The notes under the pieces are model-generated. The model did not search any database. It was not told the origin of the DNA and was given only the letters and a program-made list of their open reading frames with translations. Shown one piece after another: positions 9,601-17,900 of a DNA stretch of 64,000 nucleotides (the stretch's first letter is position 1; each line of letters opens with the position of its first letter). The stretch is from Bifidobacterium miconis. GTDB lineage: Bacteria; Actinomycetota; Actinomycetes; Actinomycetales; Bifidobacteriaceae. The stretch is taken from the NCBI RefSeq assembly GCF_019331735.1, contig NZ_JAHBBH010000009.1:1-64000 (forward strand), read 5' to 3'. Both the position numbers and the translations under genes were made by a program.

Positions 9601-9949
9601 CCAGGTGTTCGGCGGCGATTCCGGCGCGTCCGCGGGCGACGCGGAGAACGCGGCCGGAGGCGGGAACGGTTCCGCGTCCGGTTCCGGCACGACGGACGGC
9701 TCGACGACGGACGGCGGTTCGAACACGTCGAACGGCGCGTCCGGCACGGACAAGGGCAACGGCGGCGGCACGACGGACGGCGGTTCGGCATCCGCGAACG
9801 CCGATCTCAAGGCCGCGCTCGAAGACGCCGCACAGGCGATGAAGGACTCCGACGCAGCCCTGAAGAAGGGTGACTGGTCCGCCTACGGCGACGCCCAGAA
9901 GCAGCTGCAGGAGGCGATCAACAAGGCGCTCGAGCTCGAGCAGCAGTAG
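6692..9949 (+). CDS. UPF0182 family large membrane protein
   Basis: 1085 aa from ATG 6692 (MSFFDAFGPL), where GGGAGG abuts the start with only one base between; the open frame extends further upstream but that part lacks coding character. A cytoplasmic N-terminus of about 75 residues is followed by roughly seven membrane helices to about residue 400, then a large extracytoplasmic domain containing DRSPKARVAKVAPYLTLDGRVYP and FQQVFPGQY-type conserved blocks of UPF0182. A Gly/Ser/Thr/Asn-rich linker (about 990-1040) precedes a short Ala/Lys-rich helical tail. The family is nearly universal in actinobacteria and its function is unknown. Confidence 0.85.
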   Translation: MSFFDAFGPLFDPDERPGASRRKATDDDPVILDVQTDGDDASARQTYDGAAGQPPRRPTNPRIARRPGRPKPNRGSAILIGVVAALVIAVSLFFGLAQFLTDLMWYGQLGFQSVVWTQLGTKVGLWVAYALLMALTGFVSAMLAIWARPDSSDGSTIRLNGDVIEIGKGVASQTARRVAVVVSLVVGAVFGSQFNANWADVLLMFNAQPFGTTDPQFGLDNGFYVFVLPGLKLVVAAVSMLLFMGLLFSLVTHVLMGGVRFTMPVHGRGILDVTKRARRQIAVWFMLNMVAWASRQVIGVFTHLTEQGSRITGATYTTVNATIPVTFVMAAITVILGVFLGIWLMRSHALEGPAKPTVRAAAALKAWRAPVVAIAAALVVSMVLTVVWPMLLQRFKVNPNAQEMESTYIQRNIKATQQAYGLDKVKVEQYQATTKGESGALASEADTTAQIRLLDPQIVSPTFKQLQQSKQYYTFADTLAVDKYEVDGESQDTVIAARELDLDGLDNRNWVNDHTVYTHGYGVVAAYGNKVTADGQPKFFESGIPTQGKLTDSEQYEPRIYFSPNATEYSIVGAPEGTKSWEFDYPTGSEGATTTFKGDGGPSVGNIFSRLLYAIRFGSDQILFSDRVTSASQILYDRSPKARVAKVAPYLTLDGRVYPAVVDGRVKWIVDGYTTSDAYPYSQMTDLGAATADSTTETSDTVQGLGSQQANYIRNSVKATVDAYDGSVDLYVWDTSDPVIKAWQQVFPGQYHQLSDISGDLMSHLRYPENLFKVQRELLAKYHVSSANQFFSGEDFWQTPVDPTESEAAQAKDILQPPYYLTLQTGGTNEPIFSLTSSYIPAGTSTREILTGFLSVDSDAGNEKGVIGANYGTIRLQELPKDSNVPGPGQAQNNFNADADVSKELNLLQSGSTNVVRGNLLTLPLGGGLVYVQPVYVKSSGSTSFPLLKKVLVAFGDQVGFADTLDEALDQVFGGDSGASAGDAENAAGGGNGSASGSGTTDGSTTDGGSNTSNGASGTDKGNGGGTTDGGSASANADLKAALEDAAQAMKDSDAALKKGDWSAYGDAQKQLQEAINKALELEQQ

Positions 9950-9986
9950 GCGCGAGTTGCTTTCGGCCATCACGGGCCGACAACGA

Positions 9987-10033
9987 CGAGGGGCCGCGGC
10001 CCATCCCGTTCATGGATGGACCGCGGCCCCTCG
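9987..10033. terminator. Bidirectional hairpin terminator
   Basis: Arms 9987-10006 and 10014-10033 pair over 19 bp with a single internal C/A mismatch around a 7-nt loop. The core is CGAGGGGCCGCGG and its complement. It lies between the convergent UPF0182 gene and the ABC permease gene. Confidence 0.7.
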
Positions 10034-10104
10034 CGCGTCCTGTCGCTGCGTCATGTCACCGTGCGCATATCAATATCACCGTCGCCACGTGAACGGCATG
10101 ACGA

Positions 10105-10905
10105 TCACTCATCCGGATTCTCGTCGTTCTCGACCGGCCCGAGCAGGACGCGCTCGCACACGTTCACGATGGCCATGAGCAGCACGGTCAATGCGACGAT
10201 CACGATCGTCGCGGAGAAGATCAGCGGCGTGCGGAACGAGTTGTACGCGGCCTGCAGCCAGATGCCAAGACCCTTGCGCGCACCTAGATACTCGGCCGTC
10301 GTCGCCGTGGCGAAAATGTACGCGGCGCTGATGCGCACGCCGCCGAAGATCTGCCGGGCCGCCACGCGCAGCTTGACATGCCACAGCGTCCACACCGGGG
10401 TCGCGCCGCAGGTGAGCGCCACGTCCGAATAGAACTGCGGCACGGCCTTGAGCCCGCGGATCGTCTGCACGGCTATCGGGAACAGCCCCCAGAACGCGGT
10501 GATGACGATCTTGCCGGAAATCTCGAACCCGAACCAGATCAGAAACAGCGGGGCGATCGTGATCAGCGGCATCGTCTGCGCCGCGTACAGCAGCGGGTAC
10601 AGGGCCGCGTTCAGCGTGCGGAAGCAGTAGAACGCGATGCCGACCAGAATGCCGGCCAATACGGCGAACGCGAAACCGACGAATCCCTCGAACGCGGTCA
10701 CCCGAGTCGCCGGCCACAGGGTCGGCCATGCGTCGATCGTCGCCTGCACGATCTGCGTGGGGGAGGAGAACATGCTCGCCGGAATGTGCGCGAGCCGCAC
10801 CCAACCCTCCCATACCGCCAACAGCACGATCACGGCCGTCGTCGTCGCGATGCGGTCCTTGATGCGTTCGCGGCGTTCCTCTTGGTCTTTGCGCTGAGTA
10901 TCCAT
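10105..10905 (-). CDS. ABC transporter permease (SsuC/ThiX-type)
   Basis: 266 aa from the ATG at 10905 (MDTQRKD), chosen because AAGGGGAAGG lies five bases upstream; a longer frame starts at 10938. About six membrane helices, with the BPD-type cytoplasmic loop VALTCGATPVWTLWHVKLRVAAR that docks the ATPase. The family serves importers of sulfonates, nitrate or thiamine precursors fed by NMT1/THI5-like binding proteins, and such a protein is encoded divergently 383 bp away. No ATPase gene lies beside it. Substrate is inferred only from the neighbours. Confidence 0.8.
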   Translation of the reverse strand: MDTQRKDQEERRERIKDRIATTTAVIVLLAVWEGWVRLAHIPASMFSSPTQIVQATIDAWPTLWPATRVTAFEGFVGFAFAVLAGILVGIAFYCFRTLNAALYPLLYAAQTMPLITIAPLFLIWFGFEISGKIVITAFWGLFPIAVQTIRGLKAVPQFYSDVALTCGATPVWTLWHVKLRVAARQIFGGVRISAAYIFATATTAEYLGARKGLGIWLQAAYNSFRTPLIFSATIVIVALTVLLMAIVNVCERVLLGPVENDENPDE

Positions 10906-11288
10906 CGTCACCTTCCCCTTTCCGTGGGGGTGTCCCATTCATCACAGCCGGAAGGCGACCTGCGGTAAGGTGAGGAGCCCGCGCGCCGTTCCGTCCGAAT
11001 CCCAACAAGCCGTAAGCATACGGCCATATGGCCATGACCCATTATGAACGGTTCGCGGACTTTGCCCGAACGCCGGCCCGGATTGTCTGGCGAACCGGTA
11101 CAATGGCAGTGCTTCAGCGCCAATGTGTGGCAAACCGGCCGGAATGGATTGAGAGTGACGACCGGGGGCATTGGGCAAGCGGAATCAGGCCCTCCGGTCG
11201 TGCTCTGCCGAACTCCGCTTGAAAGCGTCCCAGAGCGCGGCGCGCGGCTTTGCCGCGTTGGGAGAAGAAACTGATTTAGGGAATCATC
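10906..11288. other. Divergent intergenic region with structured leader
   Basis: 383 bp without a credible gene. A -10-like TACAAT occurs at 11098-11103 without a good -35. Downstream, in the leader of the binding-protein gene, 11158-11169 can pair with 11189-11201 (12 bp, one bulged T), followed by the hairpin CGCGGC-TTT-GCCGCG at 11233-11247. The Shine-Dalgarno-like AGGGA lies at 11278-11282. The arrangement suggests a regulatory 5' UTR but matches no riboswitch class I can name. Confidence 0.4.
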
Positions 11289-12380
11289 ATGACCTTCACG
11301 TCAACCATGCGTACCACGCTCACCCGCGTCTTCGCGGCCGGAGCCGCCGCGGCCATGGCGTTCGCCGTCGCCGGCTGCGGCAACACCGCCAACGACGCCT
11401 CCGACACCTCGTCGAACAAGCTCACCAAGGTCACGTTCATGCTCGCGTGGACGGCCGACACCAACCACATCGGCGTCTACGTGGCCAAGAACAAGGGCTA
11501 CTTCAAGAACGCCGGACTCGACGTCGACATCGTCGCCGTCGCGCAGGCCGGCGCCGAACAGGCCGTGAACAACGGCGTCGCCGAATTCGCGCTGTCCAAC
11601 ATGTACAACGCGGCCAGCTACACCGACCTGAAGGGCGCGCACATCAAGCAGGTCCTGCAGGTCCAGCAGAAGCCGAGCGCCATCTGGTGCGCGCTCGCCA
11701 GCAACACCGCCATCAAGTCCCCGAAGGACTTCGACGGCAAGACCTTCGCCACGTTCGGCGGCAACGAGTCCGACATCGTCATCAAGCGCATGATCCAGAA
11801 CGACGGCGGCAAGGGCGAATTCGACAAGGTCACCGTCGGCACGTCCACGTTCAAGACGCTCGAATCCGGCAAGGCCGACTTCGGCGGCTTCTACTCGACG
11901 TGGGAGGGCGTGCAGGCCGAAATGTACGGTCCGAAGCTCAACTGCTTCAGCGAGCCCGACTACGGCGTGCCCGGCAACGGCGACGCGATCGGCATCATCA
12001 CCAGCGACAAGATGATCAAGGAGAAGCCGGACGTCGTGCGCAAGTTCGTGCAGGCCGCCCAGCAGGGCTACGAGTACGCGTACTCGAACCCGGACGACGC
12101 CGCGGCCATCCTCGCCAAGGACGCCGCCGACTACAACCTCGAGGAGGCGTTCGTCAAGAAGAGCATGCACGTGATCGTCGACGGCCAGTACTGGGGCGAC
12201 CCGGCCAAGATCAAGGACGGCTCGTTCGTGCTCGGCACCAACGACTTCGTCGAAACGCAGAAGCGCTTCGACTTCCTCGGCGAGGGCCACGCCTACACCG
12301 ACGCCAACGGCAACCCGACCGACAAGGTCCCGCAGGCCAAGGACGGCGCCACCAACGAATTCCTGAAGGGAGCCAAGTAG
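11289..12380 (+). CDS. NMT1/THI5-like substrate-binding lipoprotein
   Basis: 363 aa. A lipoprotein signal ends AVAGC (Cys30). The mature part carries the family pattern of pyrimidine-precursor binding proteins (ThiY/RibY type): WTADTNHIGVYVAKNKGYFKNAGLDVDIV, near residues 55-83. It should deliver a small aromatic or heterocyclic ligand to an ABC permease, most simply the divergent one at 10105-10905. A nucleoside hydrolase starts two bases after its stop, which suggests nucleosides, nucleobases or pyrimidine thiamine precursors. The exact ligand is not determined. Confidence 0.8.
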   Translation: MTFTSTMRTTLTRVFAAGAAAAMAFAVAGCGNTANDASDTSSNKLTKVTFMLAWTADTNHIGVYVAKNKGYFKNAGLDVDIVAVAQAGAEQAVNNGVAEFALSNMYNAASYTDLKGAHIKQVLQVQQKPSAIWCALASNTAIKSPKDFDGKTFATFGGNESDIVIKRMIQNDGGKGEFDKVTVGTSTFKTLESGKADFGGFYSTWEGVQAEMYGPKLNCFSEPDYGVPGNGDAIGIITSDKMIKEKPDVVRKFVQAAQQGYEYAYSNPDDAAAILAKDAADYNLEEAFVKKSMHVIVDGQYWGDPAKIKDGSFVLGTNDFVETQKRFDFLGEGHAYTDANGNPTDKVPQAKDGATNEFLKGAK

Positions 12381-12382
12381 CC

Positions 12383-13564
12383 ATGACCCGCCTCGTGCTC
12401 GACGTCGACACCGGCATCGACGACACCCTCGCCCTGTGCTATCTGCTCGCCTCGCCCGAGGCCGAGCTCATGGGCGTCGTCGGCACCTACGGCAACGTGA
12501 CCGCGCGCGACTCCGTGCGTAACAACCACGCCGTGCTGCGACTGTTCGGGCGCGAGGACATTCCGGTCATGCTCGGATGCGAGGCGCCGTCCTGGGCCGA
12601 CCTGTTCGAGGTCGACGAGGGCTGCGCCCGCTTCCATGGCGCCAACGGACTCGGCAACGTCGATCCGGCCTGTTATCTGCCGGACGACGACGCTGCCGAG
12701 GTCGGCGAAAGCCGCGACGATACGAACGCGGCGCATGATGCCGCATGCGATGGCGCGGCTGATGTCCGCGACGATCGCGCGTCGGCCGCGCGTCCATCCG
12801 TCGCCGCATTCCGCGACCGGCTGACCAAATCTGTCGGCGGCGAACGCGTCGACGTCGCGACGACGGCCGCCGACGCGGCGCTCGCCGACGCGGCCGCCGC
12901 GTCGCGCGAAGGCGACGGCGTGCGGTTCATCGTCGACGCGGTGCGCAAACACGGCCGCGACGTGACGATCGTCGCCACCGGCCCGCTCACCGACGTGGAC
13001 GCGGCCATCCGGCTCGCGCCCGACATCGTGCCGAACCTGCGCCTCGTCATCATGGGCGGCTCGCTCACGCAGGAGGGCAACTGCTACGACCTGATCTGCG
13101 AAACCAACATCTTTCAGGATCCCGAGGCCGCGAACCGTGTGTTCCGCTCCGGCGCGGACGTGACCATGATCGGCCTCGACGTGACCCACCAGTGCCTGAT
13201 GACGCGCGCCGACGCCGACCGGTGGCGTGCGACCGGCACGCGGCGCGGCGCGTTCCTCGCGGACATGGTCCGCTTCTACATCAACGCGAACGAGGCCAGC
13301 GATCCGATCTTCCTCGCCGGCAGCCCGCTGCACGATCCGCTCGCCGCGGCCGTCTCGCTCGACCCGACGCTCGTCGGCCTGTTCGACGTGAACATGATGA
13401 CCGAAACGGCCACCGGCAACGGCCACGGCTTCCGCGGGCGCACCATCGGCGACCCGACCCGGCTGCGCGAGCCGCGCAAAACCGCGCACGTCGCGCTCAC
13501 CGTCGATGCGCCGCGTTTCACCGCGCGATTCCGCGACCGGCTTGCGGGCTTGTGCGCGGCGTAA
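12383..13564 (+). CDS. Inosine/uridine-preferring nucleoside hydrolase with insertion
   Basis: 393 aa. The metal-binding motif DVDTGIDD is at residues 7-14, with FHGANGLG (84-91), an ATGPLTDVDAA segment near 198 and a C-terminal SPLHDPLAAAV containing the active-site His. The enzyme splits the N-glycosidic bond of ribonucleosides to base and ribose. Between the FHGANGLG motif and the ATGPLT strand is an extra, Asp/Ala/Arg-rich stretch (about residues 101-178) well beyond the usual family length of about 310-330. The start is two bases after the binding-protein stop, with AAGGGAG upstream, so they form one operon. Confidence 0.88.
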   Translation: MTRLVLDVDTGIDDTLALCYLLASPEAELMGVVGTYGNVTARDSVRNNHAVLRLFGREDIPVMLGCEAPSWADLFEVDEGCARFHGANGLGNVDPACYLPDDDAAEVGESRDDTNAAHDAACDGAADVRDDRASAARPSVAAFRDRLTKSVGGERVDVATTAADAALADAAAASREGDGVRFIVDAVRKHGRDVTIVATGPLTDVDAAIRLAPDIVPNLRLVIMGGSLTQEGNCYDLICETNIFQDPEAANRVFRSGADVTMIGLDVTHQCLMTRADADRWRATGTRRGAFLADMVRFYINANEASDPIFLAGSPLHDPLAAAVSLDPTLVGLFDVNMMTETATGNGHGFRGRTIGDPTRLREPRKTAHVALTVDAPRFTARFRDRLAGLCAA

Positions 13565-13658
13565 GACGGGCGACCGGCCCCGGTCTGCGCGCGCGACCGG
13601 TTGCGTTCGTGACGCGATGATGCGCGACGCGCGTGACCCGATGCTATCGTCGGTAATC

Positions 13659-14183
13659 ATGCTGAACTATGAGATTCGTCCCGCCGAGGACGCCGACCTG
13701 CAGGCCATCACCGACATCTACAACGAGGCGGTCATTCGCGGCGGCGCGTCCGCCGACCTCGAACCTGTGTCGCTGGACGCGCGCCGCGCATGGGTCGACT
13801 CGCATCAGCCGCGCGGCAAATATCCGGTCGTCGTCATCGAGGTGACCGATGCGGCGACCGGTGCGCGCACGACCGCCGGCTTCGGTTCGCTCTCGAAATT
13901 CCACCAGCGCGCCGGCTATGACGGCGTCACCGAACTGAGCTACTACATCGCCGGCGAATACCACGGTCAGGGACTCGGCACGACAATGGTGCGCTGGCTG
14001 CTCGACGCGGCGGTCGAACGCGGATTCCGCCACGCTGCGACGATCATCTACGCCGACAACGCCGGCTCGGTCGCGCTCATGCGCAAGTTCGGCTTCACCC
14101 GCTTCGGCCTGCTGCCCGCGGCCGTGACCACCGCCGGCGATGACGCGCCGCACGACATGAGCTACTGGTACAAGAAGCTGTGA
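13659..14183 (+). CDS. GNAT acetyltransferase, phosphinothricin acetyltransferase-like
   Basis: 174 aa from the ATG at 13659; an in-frame ATG at 13641 is possible. It resembles the phosphinothricin/methionine sulfoximine acetyltransferase group: an early IRPAEDADLQAITDIYNEAV, acetyl-CoA loop GQGLGTTMVRWLLDAA (about residues 106-121) and NAGSVALMRKFGFTRFG near the end. It transfers acetyl groups from acetyl-CoA to a small amine; the natural substrate is unknown. No Shine-Dalgarno is visible before the start, which lies about eight bases after a weak -10-like TATCGT. Confidence 0.8.
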   Translation: MLNYEIRPAEDADLQAITDIYNEAVIRGGASADLEPVSLDARRAWVDSHQPRGKYPVVVIEVTDAATGARTTAGFGSLSKFHQRAGYDGVTELSYYIAGEYHGQGLGTTMVRWLLDAAVERGFRHAATIIYADNAGSVALMRKFGFTRFGLLPAAVTTAGDDAPHDMSYWYKKL

Positions 14184-14212
14184 CCACAGCCTCCCCACGT
14201 CCGGCGGCACGG

Positions 14213-14240
14213 TTGCGATGACGTCGGGAACGGGTATGAT
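14213..14240 (+). promoter_or_regulatory. Candidate promoter of pth-mfd
   Basis: TTGCGA at 14213-14218 and TATGAT at 14235-14240 are separated by 16 bp, a good match to the primary sigma consensus. It sits 66 bp before the pth start. Confidence 0.5.
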
Positions 14241-14305
14241 TCCTGTGTTTGCGCACGATATGAGACGCCGTGACGGTACGGCGCACGGACGAACAGGGGA
14301 GTGAC

Positions 14306-14905
14306 ATGGCATCCGATTTCTGGCTGATCGTAGGACTGGGCAACCCGGGCAAGAAGTACGAGGACACGCGGCACAACATGGGATTCATGACCGCCGACGT
14401 GCTCGCCGAACGCTGGTCGGTCGCCTTCTCCGACCACAAGGGCCTCGCCATGCTCGGCAAGGGCGCGATGAGCCTGAACGGCCGCACCGTCAAGTTCTTC
14501 CTCGCCAAGCCGCTCACCTACATGAACGATTCGGGTAACGCGGTCGCCTCCATCAGCGCCTACTACCAGATCCAGCCTGACCGCATCGTCGTCATCCACG
14601 ACGACATGGATCTGGAATTCGGCCGCATCAAGGTCAAGGCCGGCGGCTCGGCCGGCGGCCACAACGGCATCAAGTCCATCGACCGTTCGCTGGGAACCCC
14701 GCAGTACGCGCGCGTGCGCATGGGAGTCGGCCACGCCAAGCGCGGCGCGAACGCGCACGACAACACCGTCAACTGGGTGCTCGGCGGATTCGGCCCCGAC
14801 CAGCGCAAGCAGCTGCCCGAATTCCTCATGGACGGCGCCGACGCGTCCGAAGACATCATCTTCAACGGCCTTGCGAAGACGCAGGAGAAGTTCAATGGCC
14901 GATAA
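14306..14905 (+). CDS. pth: Peptidyl-tRNA hydrolase
   Basis: 199 aa, standard length. The motif IVGLGNPGKKYEDTRHNMGF gives Asn13 and the catalytic His23; KPLTYMNDSG and HDDMDLEFG are the other substrate-contacting blocks. It recycles peptidyl-tRNA released from stalled ribosomes in the cytosol. The start at 14306 is preceded by CAGGGGAG. The last 11 bases overlap the start of mfd, so the two genes are co-transcribed and probably coupled. Confidence 0.95.
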   Translation: MASDFWLIVGLGNPGKKYEDTRHNMGFMTADVLAERWSVAFSDHKGLAMLGKGAMSLNGRTVKFFLAKPLTYMNDSGNAVASISAYYQIQPDRIVVIHDDMDLEFGRIKVKAGGSAGGHNGIKSIDRSLGTPQYARVRMGVGHAKRGANAHDNTVNWVLGGFGPDQRKQLPEFLMDGADASEDIIFNGLAKTQEKFNGR

Positions 14906-17900
14906 GGCGAACGCACAACAGGGCAAGACGGGCAAGACCGACGCGCGCATCGCGAAACTGTCCGACGGATCCCTCGCCGGCGTGCTCGCCGCGCTCGACC
15001 AGGATCCGCGCTTCCACGCGCTTGCGGCCGGCGAAGTCGAGTCGTACGTCGACAAGGACACCGACCCGACCATCACCGTCGGCGCACCCGAAGGCATCCG
15101 ACCGGCGCTCGCCGCGGCCGTCGCACGCCGCCTGCCGGTCGTGCTCGTCGTCGCCTCAGGACGCGAAGCCGAGGAAACCGTCGCGTCGCTGCGCTCCTGG
15201 TACGACGGCGACCCGAACGACATCACCCAGCTCGAAGCATGGGAGACGCTGCCGCACGAACGGCTCAGCCCCCGCGCCGACACCGTCGCCAGCCGCATGG
15301 CCGTCTTCCGCCGGCTCACGCATCCGGACGCGTCCACCCCCATGTTCGGCCCCATCCGCATCCTTGTCATGCCGGTGCGTTCGCTCATCCAGCCGGTCGT
15401 CAAGGGACTCGGCGACGTCGAACCGCTCGTCTTCACGCAAGGCGAGGAGCTGCCGCTCGACGAAGCGTCCGCACGACTCGTCGAAAACGCGTACACGCGC
15501 GTCGACCTCGTCATGGACCGCGGCGAATTCGCCGTGCGCGGCGGCATCATCGACGTCTTCCCGCCCACGGCGCCGCACCCGGTGCGCATCGAATTCTTCG
15601 GCGACGAAATCGACACGATCAGGGAATTCCACGCATCCGACCAGCGCACGTACGGCGACAGCATGCGCACGATCTGGGCCACACCCTGCCGCGAACTGCA
15701 GCTCACGCAAGCCGTGCGCGACCGTGCGAACAGCCTGATCGGCCGCATCCCCAACGCCGACGACATGCTCGAATCCATCGCCAACGCGATTCCCGTCGAA
15801 GGCATGGAATCGCTCATGCCCGCGCTCATCGACGACATGGAACCCGTCTCAGGCATGTTCGACCGGCATGCGCTCGTCATGCTGTCCGATCCGGAAAAAC
15901 TGCGCCGCGCCGCCGAGGACCTTGCGAAAACCGCGAACGAATTCCTCGCCGCCAGCTGGCATGTCGCCGCGTCCGGCCACGGCGCGGGAGCCCCGATCAC
16001 GTTCGACCAGGCCAGCTTCCTCGACTTCGAGGAGACGGTCAGCGCGCTCGCATACTCCAGCCACGACGTGTGGAAACTGTCCAGCTTCGGCGTGGACGCG
16101 AGCATGCCGAACCACGTGCAGCTGTCCGCGCGCACGCCCGGCGAATACCGCGGCGACGAGGCGAAGGCCGCGGCCGGCATCGAAGGCCTGATCGACGCCG
16201 GCTACCACGTCACCGTCACCGCCGCTGCGCAGGGCACGCTCGCGCGACTGAAACGCGCGATCAACGAAACCGGCATCGCCACGTTCGACGTGATCCGCTC
16301 GCAGGCCGTCGACGGCTTCGTCGACGAACCCGCCAAAACCGCGCTGCTCACCGAACGCGACCTGACCGGCCGCTCGTCCGCCGCCGGCGTCGCGAAAACG
16401 CCGAAACGCCGCCGCAAGGCCATCGACCTGATGGAGCTCAAGCCCGGAGACTTCGTCGTGCACGAACAGCACGGCATCGGCCGGTTCATCGGCATGAAAC
16501 AGCGCGAAATCGGCGCGGGCAGGAACAAAAGCACGCGCGAATACCTTGTGCTCGAATATGCGCCGAGCAAACGCGGCGCGCCCGCCGACAAGCTGTTCAT
16601 TCCCACCGACCAGCTCGACCAGATCAGCAAGTACATCGGCGCGGAAGTCCCCAAGCTCAACAAGCTCGGCGGCTCCGACTGGGCCGAAACCAAGGCGAAG
16701 GCGCGCAAGCACGTGCACGAGATCGCCGAGGATCTGGTCAAGCTCTACTCGGCGCGCCAGCGCACGCCCGGCTTCGCGTTCAGCCCCGACACCCCGTGGC
16801 AGAAGGAGCTGGAGGACGCGTTCCCGTATCAGGAGACCGCCGACCAGCTCACCACGATCGACGAGGTCAAGGCCGACATGGAAAAGCCCGTGCCGATGGA
16901 CCGTCTCATCTGCGGCGACGTCGGCTTCGGCAAGACCGAAATCGCCGTGCGCGCCGCGTTCAAGGCGATCCAGGACGGCAAGCAGGTGGCCGTGCTCGTG
17001 CCGACCACGCTGCTCGTCCAGCAGCATTACGAGACGTTCACCGAACGCTATGAGGGCTTCCCGGTCACGGTCGCGGCAATGAGCCGCTTCCAGACGACCA
17101 AGGAGATCAACGAGACGATCGAGGGGCTTGAATCCGGCGCTGTCGACGTGGTGATCGGCACGCACAAGCTGCTCAACCCGAAGATCAAGTTCAAGGACCT
17201 CGGCCTCGTCATCATCGACGAGGAGCAGCGCTTCGGCGTCGAGCACAAGGAGACGTTGAAGGCGTTGCGCACGAACGTGGATGTGCTCTCGCTGTCCGCG
17301 ACGCCTATCCCGCGCACGCTCGAGATGGCCGTGACCGGCATCCGCGAGATGTCGACGCTGGCGACCCCGCCCGAGGACCGCTTGCCGGTGCTCACGTACG
17401 TCGGCGCGTACGAGGACGCGCAGGTCACCGCGGCCGTGCGGCGCGAGCTGCTGCGCGGCGGCCAGGTGTTCTACGTGCACAACCGCGTGCAGGACATCTC
17501 CAAGATCGCGGCGAAGATCCACGAGCTCGTGCCCGAGGCGCGCGTCGGCATCGCGCACGGCAAAATGGGCGAGAAGCAGCTCGACCAGATCATCCGCGAC
17601 TTCTGGCATCGCGACATCGACGTGCTCGTGTGCACGACGATCATCGAAACCGGCTTGGATATTTCCAACGCGAACACGCTCATCGTCGACCATGCGGACA
17701 AGTTCGGACTCTCGCAGCTGCACCAGCTGCGCGGACGCGTCGGCCGCGGCCGGGAGCGTGCGTACGCGTACTTCCTGTACGATCCGACCAAGCCGATGAC
17801 CCAGCAGTCGCACGACCGTCTCGCCACCATCGCGCAGAACACGGCGCTTGGGTCGGGCTTCGACGTGGCCATGAAGGACCTCGAGCTGCGCGGCACCGGC

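Noticed and set aside
6719-9973. A 1084-codon open frame antisense to the UPF0182 gene, and similar giant antisense frames at 15849-18362, 22046-24748, 30247-33441 and 59596-62439
   Set aside because: They are Arg/Val/His-rich reverse-strand reads of well-supported genes, an expected artefact of third-position GC bias, with no domain signature or ribosome binding site.
11028-11274. Small plus-strand frames of 64-76 codons in the divergent intergenic region
   Set aside because: They overlap each other in different frames, lack ribosome binding sites and cover the structured leader.
11158-11288. TPP riboswitch in front of the THI5-like gene
   Set aside because: Only a loose resemblance near GAAACTGATTTAGGGAAT exists. 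The CTGAGA block and the matching 5' aptamer sequence are missing.
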